From assembly GCF_965138225.1 (NCBI RefSeq), contig NZ_CBCSAX010000023.1: a stretch of DNA of 21,525 nt; one strand, 5' to 3'. Below the pieces are notes generated by a model. That model did no database searches, had not been told where the DNA came from, and saw only the letters and a list, made by a program, of their open reading frames with translations. This DNA is from Helicobacter_D ganmani. GTDB lineage: Bacteria; Campylobacterota; Campylobacteria; Campylobacterales; Helicobacteraceae. The position numbers and the translations under genes are program-made. Positions within the stretch are counted from its first letter, which is position 1. The number at the start of each line of letters is the position of its first letter. This document shows, one piece after another, positions 15,649 to 21,525 of this stretch.

Positions 15649-16173
15649 ATGAAAAAATTTCTAGTTTTAGGCTCATTAGCAGCCGCATTATTGGTAACGG
15701 GTTGTAGCAACAAAAGCAATGTAGAATCTGACGCGAATGTTCAGAATGGCAGATATTATGGAAGTGATGGAAGTGGCTATGATTACAATAGAGACAATTT
15801 TGTAAATCTTGAAGAGAGAATTAACTATGTAGAAGATGGCTTGAGAAATGTGTTTTTCAATTTTGATCAATTCACAATACGTCCAGATATGCAAGCAGTG
15901 GTAGAAAGAGATGCTAAAATATTAACTTCTATTTCAGCAGGAACATTGAGTGTTAGAGTTGAAGGAAATACAGACGAATGGGGAACTGATGAATACAATT
16001 ATGCGTTAGGACTTAAAAGAGCAGTTGCTGTGAAAAATGCACTAGTTTCTCAAGGAGTTGAAGCAAGCAAAACTACACTTGTAAGTTATGGCGAAAGTAA
16101 GCCGACTTGCACCGCTAAAACAAGAGAGTGCTGGGCTGAAAATAGAAAAGTAACTTTTAAAATGTTGCCATAG
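15649..16173 (+). CDS. pal: Peptidoglycan-associated lipoprotein Pal
   Basis: Outer-membrane lipoprotein of 174 aa. The lipobox is LLVTGC, with acylated cysteine C19. A short Gly/Tyr/Ser/Asp-rich spacer (about 20-55) leads into an OmpA-like peptidoglycan-binding domain (about 65-170). Its marks are VFFNFDQFTIRPDM, VEGNTDEWGTDEYNYALGLKRA and VSYGESKPTC; the Asp and Arg that hold diaminopimelate are in place. Pal tethers the outer membrane to the wall and is mobilised by Tol during division. The cysteines in PTCTAKTRECW could form a disulfide. It has its own promoter, in line with the need for far more Pal than Tol motor proteins. From memory the H. pylori and C. jejuni equivalents are the immunogenic Omp18 proteins. 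Confidence 0.96.
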   Translation: MKKFLVLGSLAAALLVTGCSNKSNVESDANVQNGRYYGSDGSGYDYNRDNFVNLEERINYVEDGLRNVFFNFDQFTIRPDMQAVVERDAKILTSISAGTLSVRVEGNTDEWGTDEYNYALGLKRAVAVKNALVSQGVEASKTTLVSYGESKPTCTAKTRECWAENRKVTFKMLP

Positions 16174-16179
16174 GGTCTT

Positions 16180-17277
16180 ATGTTGCAAAAATTAATTGCC
16201 TCAAGCTTATTTCTTGCAAGTTTGTTGCTCGGGCAAGAACCATCAGCTTTTAATGCTGGTGGTAGCACATCACCAAAGAGCGAATCTCAAATCATTAATG
16301 AAAAACTTTTTAATCTTTCTAATAGAGTTCAGGTGGTAGAAGAATCTCAAGAGGGCTTAAAAAGTATTTTTGAAGGGCAAATACAAAGAATACAGAATCT
16401 TACTGGTAAAATTGCTTTAGTTCAAGGTGAAAGCAATGCCACATCTATGGATATTAAAAAGCACGTGGATTCTAATTTTGCATTGCAAAATGAAAATATT
16501 GATAAATTAAAAAATAGTATTTCTGCATTGGGTGCTTTGATTCAAAAGACAAATACGCAAATGCAAAACGAAATTGACGCATTAAAAGGACAAATTGCTG
16601 CTTTAGAAAAAAATAATTCAGTCAAGGAATCCCAAGTCGGTCGTTCTACACCCAAAGAGGCATTAAAGGAAGCTTCAGAAGATTCCAAAGAAGTGGCTAC
16701 AACGAATGCAAAAATCAATGCAGTGATTGCAAATTTGGAAAGTAATAGCACGCAAGTAAAGCCTTTGGAAACAGAAAATATTCAAGAAAATAATGCAACC
16801 AAAGCACAAAATTCTGAAATAAGTGTTAAGGAGCAAAAGCCCAAATCCGAACAAATTCAAAAGGACACAAAAGAAACTAAACCTCAAGAAAATAAAGAAT
16901 CTAAAACAGATTTAAAAAATAAAAAATTGTCGGAAGTTTTCAAAGAGGGTGAAGAGTTTGTCAAAAGCAAAGATTATGAATCAGCCGAGGAATATTTGCA
17001 ATTTGCTATTAAAGGCAATTACAAACCTGCGCGTGGAAATTATCTGCTGGGGGAAGTTGCCTTTGCACAAAAGCGGTATGAGGACGCAATTTATTACTAT
17101 AAAACAAGTGCTACGCGCTATGATAAAGCAGATTATATGCCTCGTTTAATGTTGAATAGCGCAAAATCATTTAATGCAATCAAGGAAAAAGAAAATGCGA
17201 AACGTTTTTTAGAGACACTCATTTCTCTTTATCCAAATTCTAGTGAAGCCAAAGAAGCTAAAAAACTTCTAAAATAA
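16180..17277 (+). CDS. CpoB/YbgF-like Tol-Pal accessory protein with TPR domain
   Basis: Periplasmic protein of 365 aa. A signal peptide (LIASSLFLASLLLG, about residues 4-19) is followed by a predicted coiled coil (about 35-150, heptad-like NRVQVVEESQEGLKS to IAALEKNN). A Lys/Glu/Asn/Gln/Thr-rich low-complexity linker spans about 150-245. The C-terminal tetratricopeptide repeats (about 245-365) are of the form GEEFVKSKDYESAEEYLQFA, LGEVAFAQKRYEDAIYYY and ISLYPNSSEAKEA. This is the layout of CpoB, which coordinates wall synthesis with Tol-driven constriction, and the position after pal agrees. It is longer than E. coli CpoB (about 260 aa) because of the linker. AGGG overlaps the pal stop 4 to 5 nt before the ATG. 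Confidence 0.82.
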   Translation: MLQKLIASSLFLASLLLGQEPSAFNAGGSTSPKSESQIINEKLFNLSNRVQVVEESQEGLKSIFEGQIQRIQNLTGKIALVQGESNATSMDIKKHVDSNFALQNENIDKLKNSISALGALIQKTNTQMQNEIDALKGQIAALEKNNSVKESQVGRSTPKEALKEASEDSKEVATTNAKINAVIANLESNSTQVKPLETENIQENNATKAQNSEISVKEQKPKSEQIQKDTKETKPQENKESKTDLKNKKLSEVFKEGEEFVKSKDYESAEEYLQFAIKGNYKPARGNYLLGEVAFAQKRYEDAIYYYKTSATRYDKADYMPRLMLNSAKSFNAIKEKENAKRFLETLISLYPNSSEAKEAKKLLK

Positions 17278-17306
17278 TCCAATTTATCTAAAAATCAGGA
17301 GAAAAA

Positions 17307-17819
17307 ATGATAGAAAATAATCAGGTTGTTAGTATTGAATATGAAGTAAAAGAAAATGGGACAGATAGTGTTTTAGATTCCAATATTGGTGGTAAGCCAT
17401 TGGAATTTATTATGGGTGCAGGAGAAATTATCAAGGGATTAGAGGAAGCAATTGCTCAAATGTCTGTTGGCGACAAACAAGAAGTGATTGTTGCTCCAGC
17501 CAATGCTTATGGCGAGTATTTTTCTAATTATGTCCAAGAAGTTCCAAGAGACCAATTTGTTGGGATTGATTTGCAACAAGGAATGACTTTATTTGGTCAA
17601 GGTGAAAATGGTGAAACAGCTCAAGTGATTGTAAAAGATTTCAACGATGAAATGGTAATTATAGATTATAATCACCCCTTAGCAGGCAAGGAGTTGCATT
17701 TTGTTGTTACGATTTTGGATTCTCGTGAAGCAACGGAAAAAGAATTAACTTGTGGCTTGCATCATCAAGAGCATCATCATAGCGAAGGTGGATGTTGTGG
17801 TAGTTGTGGTTGCCATTAG
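17307..17819 (+). CDS. slyD: FKBP-type peptidyl-prolyl isomerase SlyD
   Basis: Cytoplasmic protein-folding helper of 170 aa. The FKBP domain is split around an insert-in-flap (IF) chaperone domain, as in SlyD. The order is VSIEYEVKENG, then PLEFIMGAGEIIKGLEEAI, then the IF domain (about 70-125, with YGEYFSNYVQEVPRDQF), and NHPLAGKELHFVVTIL closing the isomerase. The tail from C149 to H170 has six His and five Cys (HHQEHHH, then CCGSCGCH), a metal-binding tail of the kind that handles nickel or zinc. In Helicobacter such tails support delivery of nickel to hydrogenase or urease; whether this strain has either cannot be judged here. CAGGAG lies before the ATG. Position after the cpoB-like gene matches H. 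pylori and C. jejuni. Confidence 0.95.
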   Translation: MIENNQVVSIEYEVKENGTDSVLDSNIGGKPLEFIMGAGEIIKGLEEAIAQMSVGDKQEVIVAPANAYGEYFSNYVQEVPRDQFVGIDLQQGMTLFGQGENGETAQVIVKDFNDEMVIIDYNHPLAGKELHFVVTILDSREATEKELTCGLHHQEHHHSEGGCCGSCGCH

Positions 17820-17841
17820 ATTCGCAATTGCATAAGTTATT

Positions 17842-19020
17842 ATGAATCTTTCTTTTACTTCTACGCATTCTCCAATTGGATTTTATTTTAAGCAAAGCCC
17901 TCGTGATTTTGTCGTAGAAGAAATCCCTCTCTATTCCTTTGGTGGAGAGGGTGCGCATTTGATTTTGAAAATACGCAAAAAATCCCTAACGACTTTTGAA
18001 ATGTTAAAGATTCTTTCTGCGCATTTAGGCATTAAAGAAAGTGAAATAGGCTATGCAGGACTAAAAGATAAAAATGCTTTGAGCATTCAATATATTAGCT
18101 TACCTAGACATTTGGCAGCACCTAAAATAGAATCTTTCAGCCATTCAAACATTAAAATTTTAAGTGCAACTTATCACAACAACAAAATAAAACTTGGACA
18201 TTTAAAAGGGAATCAATTTTTCATTCGCATCAAAAAACTTAATTCTTTTAATGCGCAAAAAATCCTAGAAGTATGCAGTAGAGTGGCGCAGGTTGGAATC
18301 CCAAACTACTTCAGTTATCAACGTTTTGGAAAAGAGAGTGATAATTATCGGCTAGGTTTGGAAATAATAGAGGGAAAGCGCAAGATTCGCAATAAAAAAA
18401 TACAAAACTTTCTTATTAGTGCTTACCAAAGTTATCTTTTTAATCAATGGCTTTCTTTGCGTATTGATATTTCTCATCTGATTGTGACTACCGCTCCAAA
18501 TTTACTATCTAAGGCATTGAAGTTTTATCTTTCTTGCGATGAGATTCCATTGGAGTTTCACGATATTGCTTATTGTAAAATGCTTCAAAAACAGCCCCAT
18601 TTTTTTAAAATATTTTATGGCGATTTTTTGTGCCATTATCCTTTTGGGAAAAATTTTATTTTAGATGAAACAAGTGATTTAATTGCAGAATCGGGACGTT
18701 TTATGCGTAAGGAAACTGCAATTACAGGACTTTTAAGTGGCAAAAAAGCAAAAGTAAGTGAAAAGGAAGCGGGATTTTTGGAATCTAAATTTTTGGATTC
18801 TAGAATTAAAAGTGTAGGTCAGAGACGTTATGCGTGGATTTTCCCGGAAAATTTAAGCTTTTATTATAAAGAACAAGAAGCACAAGGGGAGATGAATTTT
18901 TTCTTGCCCAAAGGAGCGTATGCTACGAATTTATTACGAGAAATCGCACATCGTGAGATTATAGAAGAGACAAAAGAGGAGTTGGAATCTTGCGAAAATG
19001 AAATTTTATTTGGCGATTGA
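17842..19020 (+). CDS. truD: tRNA pseudouridine(13) synthase TruD
   Basis: Converts uridine 13 of certain tRNAs to pseudouridine. The protein is 392 aa. The N-terminal FYFKQSPRDFVVEEIPLYSF is typical. The catalytic signature GYAGLKDKNALSIQ puts the nucleophilic aspartate at D76, and GNQFFIRIKKL, PNYFSYQRFG and the insert (TRUD) domain follow. The start ATG at 17842 has no clear ribosome site, but an in-frame TAA nine bases before it excludes earlier starts. It lies 22 nt after slyD. truD-htpX-folE in this order is what I remember of H. pylori; there it is not adjacent to slyD, so this junction marks a rearrangement between the species. Confidence 0.95.
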   Translation: MNLSFTSTHSPIGFYFKQSPRDFVVEEIPLYSFGGEGAHLILKIRKKSLTTFEMLKILSAHLGIKESEIGYAGLKDKNALSIQYISLPRHLAAPKIESFSHSNIKILSATYHNNKIKLGHLKGNQFFIRIKKLNSFNAQKILEVCSRVAQVGIPNYFSYQRFGKESDNYRLGLEIIEGKRKIRNKKIQNFLISAYQSYLFNQWLSLRIDISHLIVTTAPNLLSKALKFYLSCDEIPLEFHDIAYCKMLQKQPHFFKIFYGDFLCHYPFGKNFILDETSDLIAESGRFMRKETAITGLLSGKKAKVSEKEAGFLESKFLDSRIKSVGQRRYAWIFPENLSFYYKEQEAQGEMNFFLPKGAYATNLLREIAHREIIEETKEELESCENEILFGD

Positions 19021-19041
19021 AAAATTATTACAAGGAGTCAA

Positions 19042-19965
19042 ATGTTTGATAAAATCATCAAAGAAAATCAATTTAAAACAAAATGTGTGATTGCTCTTTA
19101 TTTACTGATTTTTGTTTTTATTGGCTTACTCGTGGATATTGTGCGTATGAACGCGTCAAATTTCAGTGAAGGAATTTATAGGCTTTTAACTTTCAGGGAA
19201 TTTCCCATAGTTACTTGCGTTTTGTTAGTCATTGCTGCTTTGGTTGTTTTGTTTGTAATTCGTAATTTTAAACGTATTTTGCTTAGTGGAAACGAATACA
19301 AAGAGATTCTGTATGGCAAGGAATCGAACGCACAAGAGCGAGAAATGAGCAGAATCTTAGATGAGCTAGTAGAGGTGGCAAATCTTTCGTTTCGCCCTAA
19401 ATTATTTCTTATGGAAGCACCTTTTATGAACGCGTTTGCAAGTGGTTGGAATGCAGATAATTCTCTCATTGCGGTAACAACGACTCTAGTAAGGAATCTT
19501 ACGCGCGAGGAGTTAAAAGCAGTGATGGCACACGAGTTAAGCCATATTCGGCACGGAGACATTCGCTTAACTTTAATGGTTGGCGTTTTAAGTAATATTA
19601 TGCTACTTGTCGTGAATTATGCAGTGTATTTATTTTTGGGAAATTCTAGGGAAAAAGGCGCGAATCTTGCAAGAGCAATTCTGCTAATTTTGCAATTTGT
19701 TTTACCCTTGCTTACGCTTGTTTTGCAGATGTTTTTAAGTCGTTCTAGGGAATATATGGCGGATTCTGGAGCGGCGTATTTAATGGGTGATAATAAGCCT
19801 ATGATTAAAGCATTGCAGAAAATTAGTGGAAATTATGCACAATCAGATTTTTCACAAAGTGATACAAATCCTACGCGTTCTGCGCTTTATATTTTTAGCG
19901 CAAACGAGCTTTTTAGCACACACCCAAGCATTGAGAATCGCATTCAAGCATTATTAAGACAATAA
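19042..19965 (+). CDS. htpX: HtpX-like M48 membrane zinc protease
   Basis: Inner-membrane metalloprotease of 307 aa that degrades misfolded membrane proteins. Two N-terminal membrane helices (about 14-34 and 57-75) are followed by a cytoplasmic catalytic domain with HELSH: zinc ligands H164 and H168, catalytic E165. A further hydrophobic pair lies at about 180-235. SREYMADSGAA supplies the third ligand E237, and TNPTRSALYIF and THPSIENRIQAL complete the M48 pattern. AAGGAG lies 5 to 6 nt before the ATG. folE begins 8 nt after the stop, so the two are probably in one transcript with truD. Confidence 0.93.
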   Translation: MFDKIIKENQFKTKCVIALYLLIFVFIGLLVDIVRMNASNFSEGIYRLLTFREFPIVTCVLLVIAALVVLFVIRNFKRILLSGNEYKEILYGKESNAQEREMSRILDELVEVANLSFRPKLFLMEAPFMNAFASGWNADNSLIAVTTTLVRNLTREELKAVMAHELSHIRHGDIRLTLMVGVLSNIMLLVVNYAVYLFLGNSREKGANLARAILLILQFVLPLLTLVLQMFLSRSREYMADSGAAYLMGDNKPMIKALQKISGNYAQSDFSQSDTNPTRSALYIFSANELFSTHPSIENRIQALLRQ

Positions 19966-19973
19966 GGAATCCT

Positions 19974-20531
19974 ATGCAACAAGATTTACAGGAAATAATC
20001 CGCTGTATTTTTGATTATATCGGCGAGGATAGGAATCGCGAGGGACTATTAGAGACACCAAAGCGCGTGGTGAAAAGCTGGGAACATTTATATAGTGGAT
20101 ATAAAAGCGACCCAAAGGAGATTCTAGGTAGAGTATTCACAGAGGGGGCTTGTGATGAAATGGTGGTGCTTAAAAATATAGAATTTTATTCTGTGTGTGA
20201 GCACCATTTATTGCCCTTTTTTGGCAAAATTTCTATTGGTTATATCCCAGATTCCAAAGTTGTTGGAATCTCAAAGTTAGCGCGTTTGGTGGAGGTGTAT
20301 TCTAGGCGGTTGCAGATTCAAGAGAAAATGACTTCACAAATTGCAGATACCTTAATGGAAGTCTTGCAGCCCAAAGGTGTAATAGTGGTTGCAGAGGCAA
20401 AACATATGTGTATGGTAATGCGCGGTGTGGAAAAGCAGAATAGCATAATGCTGACAAGTGCGATTCGAGGATTATTTAAAAGCGACCATAGAACGCGTGA
20501 AGAGTTTATGGGACATATTAAAAAAGGATAA
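19974..20531 (+). CDS. folE: GTP cyclohydrolase I
   Basis: Cytoplasmic zinc enzyme, 185 aa, that converts GTP to dihydroneopterin triphosphate, the first step of folate biosynthesis. The zinc ligands are all present: C75 and H78 in VCEHHLLPFFG, and C146 in EAKHMCMVMRGV. Other marks are DRNREGLLETPKRV, VVGISKLARLVEVYSRRLQIQE and the ending TSAIRG. AAGGAA overlaps the htpX stop before the ATG. fmt at the other end of the window uses a folate product of this pathway, but the two genes are not adjacent. Confidence 0.97.
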   Translation: MQQDLQEIIRCIFDYIGEDRNREGLLETPKRVVKSWEHLYSGYKSDPKEILGRVFTEGACDEMVVLKNIEFYSVCEHHLLPFFGKISIGYIPDSKVVGISKLARLVEVYSRRLQIQEKMTSQIADTLMEVLQPKGVIVVAEAKHMCMVMRGVEKQNSIMLTSAIRGLFKSDHRTREEFMGHIKKG

Positions 20532-20533
20532 AA

Positions 20534-21525
20534 ATGCAGCAAGAACATATCATCACTTTAAACCTAAAGACAGAGGGTATCTGCTATCAAATGTATGTGC
20601 CTTTTTATAAAACAGATTTCATTCAAGGATATGTGAGCAGACAAAAAGAACCTTATGAATATAATGCTCCAGGCAATGCTTTTAAGAATTCCTAAAGATT
20701 CTTTTGTGCTAGATATTGGAATGAATATCGGTAACCATTCTTTGTTTCTTGCGGCAAATGGCTTGAGAGTGATTGCTTTTGAAGCAAATCCGAAAATGTC
20801 TAAAATAGCTAAAGAAAGTATTGCATTGAATGAATTTGAAAACAAAATTCAAGTCAATGAGTTTGGATTGTCTGATTGCGAGGGGATAATGCACTTTGCT
20901 AAAGAAATTCCAAGTAATTTTGGCGGAATGTCCCTAAGTAGTGGCGCAGGGGAAAGTGGGGCTGGGATTGTCGTTAAGACTTTGGATAGCCTAAAAGTGC
21001 AAGAGAAAATTTCTTGTATTAAGATTGATGTAGAAGGAATGGAATCACGTGTGCTTCAAGGCGCAAGAGAGTTGATTATGAGAAATCGTCCAATGATTTA
21101 TGCGGAAGCGAATTATTCACAGGATTTTGTTAAACTAGAACGCGTATTAGAATCGCTAGAATACGTGCATTGGGATACTTTTGGGGGTTCTCCTACGCAT
21201 TTGTTTTTGCCTTTAGAGCAAATAGAAACCAAACGACTTTTAGCTAAAACATCTGCAAAGATTGTTAATTTGCAGTTATTTAATACAAACTATAAGCAAT
21301 CAAGTTATATGCAGACTTCTATTTGGCATTTAAGAAAAGATATGGGCAACCTTGCTTCCAAAATGGAAATAGAAAATATAAATAAACATCGTATTGCCCG
21401 CTTAGAATCTCTCCTCTTTGGCACAGCAAAAGACAGAATCAAAAACCATCTTAGCTACCAATTAGGACAAATCCTCCTTAAAGATTCTAAATCTTTCTTT
21501 GGAATCTCAAAACTCCCTTTTAAGA
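20534..21525 (+). pseudogene. FkbM-type SAM-dependent methyltransferase, frameshifted near the 5' end and cut by window edge
   Basis: From ATG 20534 (with AAAAGGA upstream) the frame reads a plausible FkbM N-terminus (FYKTDFIQGYVS, KEPYEY) for 53 codons and stops at TAA 20693-20695. The rest of the protein continues in another frame, open from after 20636 to the right edge (290 codons from ATG 20655). It contains the SAM-binding motif VLDIGMNIGNHSLFLA, the motif II region VIAFEANP and IKIDVEGMESRVLQGA. The two parts join without loss at EY / MLQAMLLRIP, so a +1 or -2 shift at about 20660-20666 divides one gene. The C-terminal part carries RIKNHLSYQLGQ, a tail I associate with surface-glycan enzymes of this phylum. 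Such enzymes usually methylate capsule, LPS or glycan sugars. If the downstream part starts at 20655 it may still fold, but no ribosome site is visible there. A sequencing error cannot be excluded. Confidence 0.7.

Noticed and set aside
19176..19562. 128-codon open frame on the minus strand across htpX
   Set aside because: It mirrors a strongly supported M48 protease gene, has no domain pattern, and is a shadow of the coding strand.
20641..20650. A5 run as a programmed -1 frameshift site in the methyltransferase
   Set aside because: The frame change needed is +1 or -2, not -1, and correction at this run gives a poorer junction than at 20660-20666.
1..21525. CRISPR arrays, toxin-antitoxin pairs, restriction systems, insertion sequences, tRNA attachment sites
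   Set aside because: None seen on either strand; the window is almost fully occupied by conserved core genes in one orientation.

Overview
The window is AT-rich, tightly packed bacterial chromosome with every convincing gene on the + strand. Gene content and order point to a Helicobacter other than H. pylori (Campylobacterota). The run fmt-birA-parA-parB-atpF'-F-H-A-G-D-C-exbB-exbD-tonB/tolA-tolB-pal-cpoB-slyD is the arrangement I know from H. pylori and, from birA onward, largely from Campylobacter jejuni. The following truD-htpX-folE trio also matches an H. pylori gene order. No tRNA, rRNA, CRISPR array, insertion sequence or prophage gene is visible, and no gene-free stretch exceeds 300 bases.

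Layout. (1) Bases 3-563: the 3' part of an LPS-core sugar-kinase-like gene that enters from the left edge. (2) 675-3445: an OmpR-type response regulator of the HsrA/CosR group, an overlapping sensor histidine kinase, and a small secreted lysozyme-like protein. (3) 3502-6758: fmt and birA, then the chromosome-partition genes parA and parB. (4) 6822-12580: seven F-type ATP synthase genes (b', b, delta, alpha, gamma, beta, epsilon); the membrane a and c subunits are not here. (5) 12577-17277: a Tol-Pal system (TolQ/ExbB-like, TolR/ExbD-like, TolA/TonB-like, TolB, Pal, CpoB-like). (6) 17307-20531: slyD, truD, htpX, folE. (7) 20534 to the right edge: a FkbM-type methyltransferase gene that is frameshifted near its 5' end and runs off the window.

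How the genes fit together. The ATP synthase and Tol genes are translationally chained: atpC overlaps exbB by 4 nt, and exbD overlaps the TolA-like gene by 8 nt. Proton-driven ATP synthesis and proton-driven envelope constriction are therefore probably co-transcribed. pal has its own strong promoter-like sequence of the epsilonproteobacterial type. Surface-glycan genes (kinase and methyltransferase) lie at both edges.

Most of the window is conserved core genome, and I do not see a new defence or mobile system. The observations most worth a second look are the HsrA/CosR-like regulator with a complete phospho-acceptor site and a partner kinase, the broken methyltransferase, and a strong frame-independent excess of the words GAATC and GATTC.
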